Positions 1-6,677 of a stretch of DNA of 6,816 nucleotides are shown piece after piece. Position 1 is the first letter of the stretch. Every line of letters begins with the position of its first letter. This DNA comes from Candidatus Eiseniibacteriota bacterium (GTDB lineage: Bacteria > Eisenbacteria > RBG-16-71-46 > JAGVPR01). The notes beneath the pieces were generated by a model. That model was given only the letters and a program-made list of their open reading frames with translations. It made no database searches and was not told the DNA's origin. Made by a program: the position numbers and the translations under genes. The stretch spans positions 1-6,816 of the forward strand of contig JAGVPR010000080.1 in NCBI GenBank assembly GCA_020052115.1. The letters run 5' to 3'.

Positions 1-720
1 GATGGACGGCTGCTTCGCTCCTGGCGCCGGGGCCGCGCCGGCGGCACGGCGTTCCTCGAGGACTACGCGTTCCTGATCGAGGGGCTGCTCGATCTGTTCG
101 GGGCCGGGGGCGAGGTGCGCCGGCTCGATCAGGCGCTCGGGCTGGCCGGCTCGATGCTCGAGCTTTTCGAGGATCCCGCGGGCGGCGGGTTCTTCTTCAC
201 GCCTCACGACCACGAGCCGCTTCCGGCGCGCACGAAGAGCCTCCAGGATGGCGCCACACCGTCGGGGAACTCGATCGCCGTGATGGACCTGCTCCGCCTG
301 GGCCGCCTGACTGACGATTCACGGCTCACGTCACGCGCGAGAGAAGTGATCGAGGCGCACGAGGATCTCCTTCGCCGCACGCCCTCTGCGTTCTCGCGGC
401 TCTTCTGCGCGATGGATTTCCTGCTGGGGCCCCGGCGCGAGATCGTCATTGCCGGGCGGCGAGGGAGCGTCGAGGCGGCGGGGCTTCGAGCGGTTGTGAA
501 CCGTTTCTATCTGCCGAACACGATCATCGTCGAGAGTGATCCGGACACCGAAGAAGGACGGGCCCTCGCGGGGAGGCTGCCGCTGCTCGCAGGAAAGTCG
601 AGTGGAAGGGACGCCGCCACGGCGTATGTGTGCGAGAACGGGGCGTGTCGAAAGCCGGTGATTTCGGCGGACGAACTCGAGCGAATGATCCGACAGACCG
701 AAGCGCCCGCCGCAACCTAG
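1..720 (+). CDS. YyaL/SPATA20-like thioredoxin-domain protein (DUF255 family), C-terminal part
   Basis: The frame is open from the first base to a TAG at 718-720 and gives 239 residues of a gene whose start lies outside the window. Family members are usually about 650-700 residues: an N-terminal thioredoxin-like domain (DUF255) followed by a large alpha/alpha-toroid domain resembling six-hairpin glycosidases. Only the last third of the toroid is present here, so the thioredoxin part and its cysteines cannot be judged. Visible family marks are FLEDYAFLIEGLLDL near residues 19-33, the GGFFFT stretch, the DGATPSGNS motif (bases 247-273) and a C-terminal YVCENGACRKPV block. The molecular function of the family is poorly established; annotations run from thioredoxin-like protein to sugar epimerase-like protein. 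It converges on nfnB with 34 bases between stop codons, so it is not in the same operon. Family call strong, biochemical role unknown. Confidence 0.88.
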   Translation, partial: DGRLLRSWRRGRAGGTAFLEDYAFLIEGLLDLFGAGGEVRRLDQALGLAGSMLELFEDPAGGGFFFTPHDHEPLPARTKSLQDGATPSGNSIAVMDLLRLGRLTDDSRLTSRAREVIEAHEDLLRRTPSAFSRLFCAMDFLLGPRREIVIAGRRGSVEAAGLRAVVNRFYLPNTIIVESDPDTEEGRALAGRLPLLAGKSSGRDAATAYVCENGACRKPVISADELERMIRQTEAPAAT

Positions 721-754
721 GAAGCGCATCCCCGGCGAACGCGAGCCGTCGCTC
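721..754. other. Short convergent intergenic gap, no clear terminator
   Basis: These 34 bases separate the stop codon of the YyaL-like gene from the stop codon of nfnB on the opposite strand. The only self-complementary element seen is a 4-base stem with a 4-base loop (GCGA-gccg-TCGC, 741-752). It is too weak for an intrinsic terminator and has no T-run on either strand. Transcription presumably ends by a Rho-type mechanism or inside the opposing genes; that is inference. Confidence 0.5.
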
Positions 755-2269
755 CTACCAGGTCCCGCTCTTCAGGTACTCGTCTATGGACTTCGCCGCC
801 CTGCGGCCGGCGCCCATAGCGAGGATGACCGTGGCGCCGCCGGTCACGATGTCCCCGCCCGCGAAGAGGCCCGGGCGCGTCGTCTTGCCGGTCTCAGGAT
901 CCGCGACGATCGTTCCGCGCTTCGTGAATTCGAGCCCCGGAGTGGTCTGCCGGATGATCGGGTTCGAACCGTTCCCGACGGCGATGACGGCCATCTCGAT
1001 CGGGATATCGTGCTCGCTCCCCTTCACCGGCACGGGACGCCGGCGGCCGGAGCTATCCGGCTCGCCGAGCTCGTTGCGGAGGCAGCGCACGGACTTGAGC
1101 CAACCGCTCTCGTCCCCGACGAACTCGAGCGGCGTGATGAGCGTGTGGAACTCCACGCCCTCTTCCTTCGCGTGGTGGACCTCCTCGATGCGCGCCGGCA
1201 TCTCGGCTTCCGAGCGGCGGTACAGGATCATCGCGCGCCGCGCACCCAGGCGCTTCGAGGTGCGCACGGCGTCCATCGCGGTATTCCCGCCGCCGAAGAC
1301 CGCCACGTCCTTGCCTTGGACGCGAAACACCGGCGTGTCGGAGGTCGGGTTGTAGGCGCGCATGAGGTTGACGCGGGTGAGGAACTCGTTCGCCGAGTAG
1401 ATGCCCACGAGATTCTCGCCGGGGATGTCGAGAAAGTACGGGAGCCCGGCGCCCACGCCGATGAAGATCGCGTCGTAGCCGTTCTGAAGGAGCTCGTCCA
1501 CCGTGTCGGTGAGGCCGATGACGGCGTTGGTGACGAACTCCACCCCGAGCTGGCGAAGGCCGTCAATCTCCGCGTGCACGATCTCCTTCGGCAGACGGAA
1601 CTCCGGGATGCCGTAGACCAGGACTCCGCCGAGCTCGTGGAGCGCCTCGAAGACCGTGACCGCATGCCCCATCCGGATGAGATCCGCGGCACAGGTGAGA
1701 CCCGCAGGCCCGCTGCCGACGATCCCGACCTTCTTGCCCGTCGGAGCCGGAAGATCCATGACCTGCTGGAGACGGTTATCGCGCTCGTAGTCGGCGACGA
1801 ACCGCTCCAGGCGGCCGATCGCCACAGGATCGTTCTTCTTGCCGACGGTGCACACGGCTTCGCACTGCGACTCCTGCGGGCAAACCCGGCCGCAGATGGC
1901 CGGCAGCACGTTGTCAATCTTGATCAAGCGGGCCGCGCCCGCGAAATCTCCCTCCGCGACGGACTGGATGAAATCACGGATCTGCACGCTCACGGGACAC
2001 CCTGCCACGCAAAGCGGCTTGGGGCACTGGATGCACCGGAGCGCCTCCATGCGGGCCAGTTCCGCGGTGAAGCCCAGGTTGACTTCCTTGAAGTTGCGAC
2101 TGCGCTCGCCGGCATCCTGCTCGGGCATCTTCTGCCGAGGGATTTTCATCCGCTCCTTGGCGGAGATCTTCGGCGATCCTCCGTCCGTGGACGACGGGGC
2201 GGGCGGGGCCGGGGCCGGGCGCGCCTGCTCCTGCGCGCCGCCGTCCTGCCCGGGCTTGACGTCGCTCAT
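755..2269 (-). CDS. nfnB: NfnB / GltD-like NADPH-binding Fe-S flavoprotein, large subunit of Nfn transhydrogenase
   Basis: This 504-residue protein is the large subunit of NADH-dependent ferredoxin:NADP+ oxidoreductase (also SudA), where one flavin bifurcates electrons from NADPH to ferredoxin and, through NfnA, to NAD+. In the sequence, residues 79-91 carry CxxC-x4-C-x3-C and residues 126-140 carry C126-x3-C130-x5-C136-x3-C140; with E133 these are the likely ligands of two [4Fe-4S] clusters. An FAD Rossmann motif GSGPAG lies at 185-190, an NADP-binding GGGNTAMD near 326-333 followed by RRSEAEMPAR (351-360), and the FAD-contacting GLFAGGD at 467-473. Start: ATG at 2269-2267, with GGAGG four bases upstream and a 4-base ATGA overlap with nfnA. 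About 40 Ala/Pro-rich residues precede the family's usual beginning (IPRQKMPEQ), so M41 at 2149 is an alternative start. A plain glutamate synthase small subunit is possible, but no GltB large subunit is seen. Confidence 0.87.
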   Translation of the reverse strand: MSDVKPGQDGGAQEQARPAPAPPAPSSTDGGSPKISAKERMKIPRQKMPEQDAGERSRNFKEVNLGFTAELARMEALRCIQCPKPLCVAGCPVSVQIRDFIQSVAEGDFAGAARLIKIDNVLPAICGRVCPQESQCEAVCTVGKKNDPVAIGRLERFVADYERDNRLQQVMDLPAPTGKKVGIVGSGPAGLTCAADLIRMGHAVTVFEALHELGGVLVYGIPEFRLPKEIVHAEIDGLRQLGVEFVTNAVIGLTDTVDELLQNGYDAIFIGVGAGLPYFLDIPGENLVGIYSANEFLTRVNLMRAYNPTSDTPVFRVQGKDVAVFGGGNTAMDAVRTSKRLGARRAMILYRRSEAEMPARIEEVHHAKEEGVEFHTLITPLEFVGDESGWLKSVRCLRNELGEPDSSGRRRPVPVKGSEHDIPIEMAVIAVGNGSNPIIRQTTPGLEFTKRGTIVADPETGKTTRPGLFAGGDIVTGGATVILAMGAGRRAAKSIDEYLKSGTW

Positions 2270-3141
2270 TTTTCCTCCAGCATCTTGTCGAGAGCGCAGC
2301 GGTGCGGCTCGGATGCGATCTTGCTCTCGAAGCGCTCCAGCGACTCCTTCTCCTGCATGAAGTAGGTCTTGTTGCGGAGGGCGAGCAATCCGAAATCCAC
2401 CTGATGGGCGTCGAATTCCGGGCCGTCCACGCACACGAACACGGTCTTGCCGCCCACGGACGCCCGGCAGCCCCCGCACATTCCGGTCCCGTCCACCATG
2501 ATCGGGTTGAGGCTCGCGATCGTCTCGATGCCGTAGGGGCGCGTCGCCTCGGCGACGGCGCGCATCATGGGGATCGGGCCGACCGCCATGACGAGATTCG
2601 GCCGCCAGCCGGATTCGAGCCGCTCCTTGAGCGGATCCACGACGAGCCCCTTGCGCCCGAGGCTGCCGTCGTCGGTTGTGATGATCATCTCGTCGCTCAC
2701 CGCGCGCATCTCGTCTTCGAGGATCACCAGATCCCGCGTGCGGCCGCCCAGGATGGTGACCACCTGATTGCCGATTTCGTGGTGGGCCACGGCCGTCGGG
2801 TAGGCGATGGCAGCCCCGACGCCTCCGCCGATGACGACGACGGTGCCGACCTTATGGACCTCTCCCGGACGGCCGAGCGGTCCGACGACATCGTGGACCG
2901 CCTGCCCGGTTTCGAGCTCATTGAGCTGCTTGGTGGTCCGGCCGATGCCCTGAACGACCAGCGTGACCGTGCCTTCGTTGACGTCGGAGGACGCGATGGT
3001 CAGAGGGATCCGCTCGCCTTGAGCATGGACGCGAACGATCACGAACTGGCCCGGCAGCCGGCGGGCGGCGATCTTCGGAGCGCGAATGCGGAAGCGTTTG
3101 ACGTCGGGCGCGAGGAACTGAGCGTCAACGATGTCGAACAT
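2266..3141 (-). CDS. nfnA: NfnA / SudB-like FAD, [2Fe-2S] and NAD-binding small subunit of Nfn
   Basis: This 291-residue protein belongs to the sulfide/dihydroorotate dehydrogenase-type FAD/NAD-binding family (PyrK-like, ferredoxin reductase fold). It would carry an FAD, an NAD(H) site and one [2Fe-2S] cluster, and pass electrons between NfnB and NAD+. Visible marks are the FAD-binding RIPLTIAS at 44-51, GPLGRPGE at 88-94 and onward, a Rossmann loop GGGVGAA at 105-111 and the GPIPMM loop at 188-193. The cluster motif near the C-terminus has C222-x2-C225 and C237 with D217 just before; a fourth cysteine is absent, as expected for the Asp(Cys)3 cluster described for Pyrococcus furiosus sulfide dehydrogenase. 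Length is normal for the family. ATG at 3141-3139 was chosen over an in-frame ATG 18 bases upstream because a purine-rich AGGAGG lies six bases before it. It is followed by nfnB with a 4-base overlap. Confidence 0.88.
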   Translation of the reverse strand: MFDIVDAQFLAPDVKRFRIRAPKIAARRLPGQFVIVRVHAQGERIPLTIASSDVNEGTVTLVVQGIGRTTKQLNELETGQAVHDVVGPLGRPGEVHKVGTVVVIGGGVGAAIAYPTAVAHHEIGNQVVTILGGRTRDLVILEDEMRAVSDEMIITTDDGSLGRKGLVVDPLKERLESGWRPNLVMAVGPIPMMRAVAEATRPYGIETIASLNPIMVDGTGMCGGCRASVGGKTVFVCVDGPEFDAHQVDFGLLALRNKTYFMQEKESLERFESKIASEPHRCALDKMLEEK

Positions 3142-3142
3142 T

Positions 3143-3156
3143 CTCCTCCTCCTCCC
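3143..3156 (-). promoter_or_regulatory. Extended purine-rich ribosome binding site of nfnA
   Basis: Read on the minus strand, the bases just before the nfnA ATG are four GAG/AGG repeats (GGAGGAGGAGGAG). An AGGAGG core at 3153-3148 sits six bases from the start. The long anti-Shine-Dalgarno match decides the start at 3141 and implies strong translation of the first subunit. Confidence 0.75.
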
Positions 3157-3187
3157 CACCGCCCGACCCGTAGCGGCTTACTTTCCG

Positions 3188-3215
3188 AGTATATCGGCCC
3201 GGAACGCGGTGTCAA
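3188..3215 (-). promoter_or_regulatory. Near-consensus sigma70-type promoter of the nfnAB operon
   Basis: On the minus strand a perfect TTGACA (-35, 3215-3210) is followed by a 16-base spacer and TATACT (-10, 3193-3188; five of six matches to TATAAT). Transcription would begin near 3181, leaving a leader of about 40 bases before the nfnA start at 3141, with a strong ribosome binding site in it. Such a close match in G+C-rich DNA is unlikely by chance and its position is right. No operator-like inverted repeat was recognised around it, so the regulation is not apparent. Confidence 0.72.
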
Positions 3216-3338
3216 CAGCCCAGATCCGCGGCTTCGCCCCTGCGCCCCATCCACGACGCGCCTCGGATCCGGACGGCAACTCACAGGGTCTTCCGTGCGC
3301 GCCGATTCCCGTTTTACCCGCCCCGACCTCGGCCCCTG

Positions 3339-3347
3339 TGCTACGAT
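3339..3347 (+). promoter_or_regulatory. Possible extended -10 promoter element for the rightward operon
   Basis: TGC followed by TACGAT matches the extended -10 pattern (TGn plus four of six bases of TATAAT). It would place transcription initiation near 3354 and give a leader of about 34 bases before the ATG at 3388. No -35 hexamer was found at 16-18 bases; the nearest TTTACC (3313-3318) is 23 bases away, too far. The call rests on one element only. Confidence 0.35.
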
Positions 3348-3387
3348 AGCCGCTGTTTTGGCTCGCCCAAACCTCCGGGAGCGCACC

Positions 3388-4572
3388 ATGGATCTCTTTC
3401 AGAAGTGTAGTAACTTCACGCTGGCCCGCGAAGCGCAGCGCCAGGGGTACTACCCCTACTTCCAGCCGATCTCGGAATCGGCCGACACGGAAGTCGTCAT
3501 CCACGGCCGCCGCATCATCATGGTGGGCTCGAACAACTACTTGGGCCTGACCCATCACCCGAAGGTCGTCGAAGCCGCGCAGGCGGCGATCTCCCGTTAC
3601 GGCTCGGGCTGCACCGGAAGCCGCTTCCTCAACGGCACGCTCGATCTTCACGAACAGCTCGAGGAGCGCCTCGCCCGCTTCATGCGAACGGAAGCGGCTC
3701 TCGTTTTCTCCACCGGATACCAGACGAACCTCGGCACCATAGCGGGGCTCGTTGGGCGCGACGACGTCGTCATCACCGACAAGCTCGACCACGCGTCCAT
3801 CGTGGACGGCTGCCACATGGCCTTCGGCGAGTGGATGCGCTTCAAGCACAACGATCTCGAGGACCTGAGAAAGACGCTCGAGAAGATAGACGGCGAAGGC
3901 GGGCGCCTGATCGTCGTGGACGGCGTCTTCAGCATGGAAGGGGACATCGCTCCCCTGCCCCAGATCGTCAAGCTCGCGAAGGAATTCGACTGCCGCCTCA
4001 TGGTGGACGATGCGCACAGCATCGGGGTGCTCGGCGCGAGGGGCGCCGGCACCGCCGAGCACTTCGGCCTCGAGAAGGAAGTGGACATCGTGATGGGCAC
4101 CTTCTCGAAGTCGTTCGCCTCGATCGGCGGATTCATCGCCGGCCCCGAGCTGGTCATCCACTACTTGAAGCACAATTCGCGCCCGCTCATCTTCAGCGCG
4201 TCCATGCCGCCGGCCTCGGTCGCCACCGTGCTCGCGGCCCTCGAGATCATCGAGAATGAACCCGACCGCCGCGCGAGACTCTGGGCGAACGCGCGCCGGA
4301 TGCTCAAGGAGTTTCGCTCCCTCGGCTTCGACACCGGCGTCACCGAGACGCCGATCATCCCCGTGATCGTCGGGAACAACGAGCTCACGTTCCGGTTCTG
4401 GAAACGCCTCTTCGAAGAGGGAGTGTTCACGAATCCGGTGGTCAGCCCGGCGGTGCCCGAGAACGCCTCGCGCTTGAGAACGTCGTACATGGCGACCCAC
4501 ACGGACGCCCATCTCGACTTCGTTCTCGAGAAGTTCCGCAAGGTCGGACGCGAGGCCGGATTGATCGGATGA
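3388..4572 (+). CDS. spt: Serine palmitoyltransferase-like alpha-oxoamine synthase (PLP-dependent)
   Basis: This 394-residue enzyme is of the normal length for the alpha-oxoamine synthases. It would condense L-serine with a fatty acyl thioester to 3-ketosphinganine, with loss of CO2, the first step of sphingolipid synthesis in the cytoplasm. Family residues are visible: H135 in DHAS (stacks on PLP), D207 and H210 in VDDAHSIG, the Schiff-base lysine K241 in GTFSKS, and R364 in the C-terminal RTSYMATHT. The AHS after VDD fits SPT rather than KBL or AONS, and the whole sequence recalls Bacteroidota SPT (SNNYLGLT, GSRFLNGTLDLH, FSMEGDIA, IFSASMPP). ATG at 3388 has GGGAG six bases upstream. It opens a rightward operon and overlaps the next gene by four bases. 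2-amino-3-ketobutyrate CoA ligase (kbl) or bioF are alternatives by family, but no threonine dehydrogenase or biotin genes are beside it. Confidence 0.8.
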   Translation: MDLFQKCSNFTLAREAQRQGYYPYFQPISESADTEVVIHGRRIIMVGSNNYLGLTHHPKVVEAAQAAISRYGSGCTGSRFLNGTLDLHEQLEERLARFMRTEAALVFSTGYQTNLGTIAGLVGRDDVVITDKLDHASIVDGCHMAFGEWMRFKHNDLEDLRKTLEKIDGEGGRLIVVDGVFSMEGDIAPLPQIVKLAKEFDCRLMVDDAHSIGVLGARGAGTAEHFGLEKEVDIVMGTFSKSFASIGGFIAGPELVIHYLKHNSRPLIFSASMPPASVATVLAALEIIENEPDRRARLWANARRMLKEFRSLGFDTGVTETPIIPVIVGNNELTFRFWKRLFEEGVFTNPVVSPAVPENASRLRTSYMATHTDAHLDFVLEKFRKVGREAGLIG

Positions 4573-5699
4573 CCGTCGAGGTCTCCCCCGTCCGCAGCCG
4601 GCGCGACCGGGAGGCGTTCATCTCCCTCCCGTTCCGGCTCTACGGGAACGACCCGAACTGGGTACCGCCGCTCAGGCAGGACATCGCCAAGCTGATAGCC
4701 CCCGCCCGGCATCCCTTCCACGGCCACGCGTCGGTCGAGCTGTTCTTGGCGCGCCGCGAAGGCCGCGCGACCGGCCGCATCGCAGCGATCGAGAACCGCG
4801 CGCACAACGACTTCCACGGCGAGCGGATCGGCTTCTTCGGCCTCTTCGAGACCGAGCGCGATCAGGAGACGGCGGGTGCGCTGCTGGATGCGGCGTCGGC
4901 ATGGCTCGGAGCGCGCGGGCTCGTCGCGCTGCGGGGACCGGCCTCCTTCTCGACGAACGAGGAATGCGCTCTTCTCGTCGAAGGATTCGAATCGCCGCCG
5001 TGCATCATGATGACCTACAACCCCCCGTTCTATATGGATCTCCTCGAAGCCGCCGGTTTCAGCAAGGCAAAGGACCTGCTCGCCTACTATCTCGCGGAAG
5101 GGCGCGTCCCCGAGATCCTGATCGCCCGGGCCCGGCAGGTCGCGGCTCGCACGGGCGTCACCGTCCGCCCGATGAACATGAAGCGCTATCGGGCGGAGGT
5201 GGAGCTCGTCAAGGCCATCTACAACAAAGCCTGGGAGCGGAACTGGGGCTTCGTCCCGATGACGGACGAGGAGATGGACCACATGGCGAAGGAGCTGAAG
5301 CCGGTGGTGGATCCGAACCTGGTGCTGTTCCTCGAGACCCCCTCGGGCCCGGCCGGATTCACGCTGGCCCTCCCGGACGCGAACGCAGCGCTCATCCACG
5401 TGCGCGACGGACGGCTCTGGCCGTTCGGAATCATCAAGTTGCTCTGGCACATTCGCCGCGTTCACCGTTTGAGGGTGCTCACGCTCGGGCTCTTGCCGGA
5501 GTTCCGGAGGCAGGGGCTCGACAACCTGCTCTATCTCGAGCTCTATCAGCGCGGAACCGGGCGCGGCTACACGAGCGGTGAGTTCTCCTGGATCCTCGAG
5601 GACAACGGCGCGATGAACCGGGCGCTCGAAAAGATCGGAGCGCGCGTCTACAAACGCTACCGCTTCTACGAACGGCCGATTCCCGCCGCTTCGCACTGA
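4569..5699 (+). CDS. GNAT-fold acyltransferase-like protein, candidate bacterial ceramide synthase
   Basis: The product has 376 residues with no signal peptide or clear membrane segment. It looks like a tandem GNAT protein. The N-terminal half begins with a conserved-looking LPFRLYGNDPNWVPPL block (20-35) and includes GPASFSTNEECALLVEGF (123-140), PCIMMTYNPPFY (144-155) and a LEAAGF turn. The C-terminal half has an acyl-CoA-loop-like PEFRRQGLDNLL (310-321), comparable to GNAT motif A (R/Q-x-x-G-x-A/G), then EFSWILEDNGAMNRALEKIGA (338-358). Proteins of this class are usually annotated as hypothetical or N-acetyltransferase. The Caulobacter ceramide synthase bCerS is reported to be GNAT-like, so N-acylation of 3-ketosphinganine or sphinganine is the best inference from operon position. 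The start ATG overlaps the SPT stop (ATGA); its own ribosome binding site is weak, suggesting translational coupling. Fold fairly secure, substrate inferred. Confidence 0.7.
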   Translation: MTVEVSPVRSRRDREAFISLPFRLYGNDPNWVPPLRQDIAKLIAPARHPFHGHASVELFLARREGRATGRIAAIENRAHNDFHGERIGFFGLFETERDQETAGALLDAASAWLGARGLVALRGPASFSTNEECALLVEGFESPPCIMMTYNPPFYMDLLEAAGFSKAKDLLAYYLAEGRVPEILIARARQVAARTGVTVRPMNMKRYRAEVELVKAIYNKAWERNWGFVPMTDEEMDHMAKELKPVVDPNLVLFLETPSGPAGFTLALPDANAALIHVRDGRLWPFGIIKLLWHIRRVHRLRVLTLGLLPEFRRQGLDNLLYLELYQRGTGRGYTSGEFSWILEDNGAMNRALEKIGARVYKRYRFYERPIPAASH

Positions 5700-5705
5700 G
5701 GTCCC

Positions 5706-6677
5706 ATGGCCTTCGCACTCGTCACCGGGGCGAACGGCTTCATCGGAAGCCATCTCGTCGAACGACTCCTCGCCGAAGGGCACCGGGTGCGCTGCCTCGT
5801 GCGCGCCGCGAGCGACCGGCGCTGGATTCAGGACCTCCCGGTCGAGTTCGTCGTGGGCGACGTGACCGATCCCGTCACGCTGCCGCCAGCCGTCGCGGGC
5901 GCCGATTGGATCTTCCATCTTGGAGGCGCCGTGAAGGCGCTGGATGAAGCGGCGTTCGTGAAGATCAACGCGGAGGGAACGCGCCATCTCGCCGAGGCCG
6001 CCGTCCATCAAGGCACGCGGCGGATCGTTCTCATATCGAGCCTGGCCGCGGCCGGGCCGAGCCCCGACGGACATCCGCTCGGCGAAGACGACCCGCCCCG
6101 GCCCGTGAGCGCCTACGGACGGAGCAAGCTCGCCGCAGAAGAGGCTGTCTTCCGAAGCGGAGCGCCGGCCGTCGTCCTGAGACCCCCGGCCGTTTACGGC
6201 CCCCGCGACCGCGATGTGCTAGTCTTTTTCCGCATGGCGGCGAGAGGCCTCGCGCTCATCATCGGGGATGCGAAGCGCCCCCTCTCGCTCGTCCACGTCT
6301 CGGATCTCGTTTCGTCCGCGCTTTGCGCGGCGACCGAAACAGACATCGAGGGTCGCACGTACTTCGTGAGCGATGGCCGCATCCATGATTGGATCGGTGT
6401 CGTCGAGGCCCTGGGGCGCGCGCTCGGACGCCGCCCGAGGCGGCTCAAGGTCCCGAGTCCCGTTCTCGGGCTCGCGGCCTGGATCGAGGAACGCCGCGCC
6501 GCCCGCACCGGAGGCCGGCCGCTGCTCACGCGGGAGAGGCTGCGGGAGTTCCGCTCTGGCGCATGGGTGTGCGACGGTAGCCGCGCGAGCCGGGAACTCA
6601 AGCTGAAGCCGCCTGTGGCGCTGGAGCAAGGTCTCGCGTCCACGGCGGCCTGGTATCGGGAGAACGGATGGCTCTGA
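5706..6677 (+). CDS. Extended SDR (NAD-dependent epimerase/dehydratase family), candidate 3-ketosphingolipid reductase
   Basis: This complete protein of 323 residues is an extended short-chain dehydrogenase. It shows the Rossmann motif TGANGFIG (7-14), an acidic D52 in VGDVTD, the N88-containing KINAEGT segment, active-site serines S111-S112, the catalytic pair Y137 and K141 in YGRSK, and RPPAVYGPRD (159-168). The substrate domain follows from about 170. By sequence alone it could be a sugar-nucleotide epimerase, dihydroflavonol reductase-like enzyme or 3-beta-hydroxysteroid dehydrogenase-like protein. The Caulobacter ceramide reductase CerR belongs to this same broad family, and its place after SPT and the GNAT protein suggests reduction of the 3-keto group of ketosphinganine or 3-oxoceramide. 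It starts six bases after the preceding stop, with GAGG four bases before the ATG, and overlaps the following gene by ten bases. Confidence 0.8.
   Translation: MAFALVTGANGFIGSHLVERLLAEGHRVRCLVRAASDRRWIQDLPVEFVVGDVTDPVTLPPAVAGADWIFHLGGAVKALDEAAFVKINAEGTRHLAEAAVHQGTRRIVLISSLAAAGPSPDGHPLGEDDPPRPVSAYGRSKLAAEEAVFRSGAPAVVLRPPAVYGPRDRDVLVFFRMAARGLALIIGDAKRPLSLVHVSDLVSSALCAATETDIEGRTYFVSDGRIHDWIGVVEALGRALGRRPRRLKVPSPVLGLAAWIEERRAARTGGRPLLTRERLREFRSGAWVCDGSRASRELKLKPPVALEQGLASTAAWYRENGWL

Larger units (their letters stand above)
3142..3387. other. Divergent intergenic region between nfnAB and the sphingolipid operon
   Basis: The 246 bases between the two divergent start codons contain the leftward nfnA promoter and leader (3142-3215) and a rightward extended -10 candidate (3339-3347). 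The middle part (about 3220-3310) shows no reading frame with family resemblance, no strong hairpin with a T-run and no recognisable riboswitch. A shared regulator binding here is possible but nothing in the bases identifies one. Confidence 0.6.

Noticed and set aside
741..752. Small hairpin between the convergent stop codons as a terminator
   Set aside because: Only a four-base stem, no T-run on either strand.
1010..2365. A 451-codon open frame on the plus strand opposite nfnB
   Set aside because: It is the antisense shadow of nfnB, whose cysteine and nucleotide-binding motifs are clear; its own translation is low-complexity in A, R, H and D with no domain.
755..2479. Longer nfnB starting at 2479
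   Set aside because: The extra 70 residues overlap nfnA coding sequence in another frame, are arginine-rich and unrelated to the family; the ATGA overlap start at 2269 has a ribosome binding site.
3313..3318. TTTACC as a -35 box for the rightward operon
   Set aside because: The distance to the -10 candidate is 23 bases, outside the workable 16-18 range.
2302..3387. Extension of the SPT reading frame far upstream, giving a 756-residue protein
   Set aside because: The upstream part is antisense to nfnA and crosses the promoter region. The family N-terminus begins at 3388, where a good ribosome binding site is found.
3178..4512. A 444-codon minus-strand open frame covering the SPT gene
   Set aside because: Same cause: antisense to a gene with intact catalytic residues; no recognisable motif.
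3388..4572. Assignment of the PLP enzyme as KBL, BioF or ALA synthase
   Set aside because: No threonine dehydrogenase, biotin or heme genes nearby; the AHS after the catalytic aspartate and overall resemblance to Bacteroidota SPT, with acyltransferase and reductase neighbours, favour SPT. It is kept only as an alternative.
4161..6074. A 637-codon open frame on the minus strand opposite the SPT, GNAT and SDR genes
   Set aside because: It lies antisense to three well-supported genes, has no family resemblance, is rich in R, E, V and H as expected from the complement of G+C-rich codons, and has no operon context.
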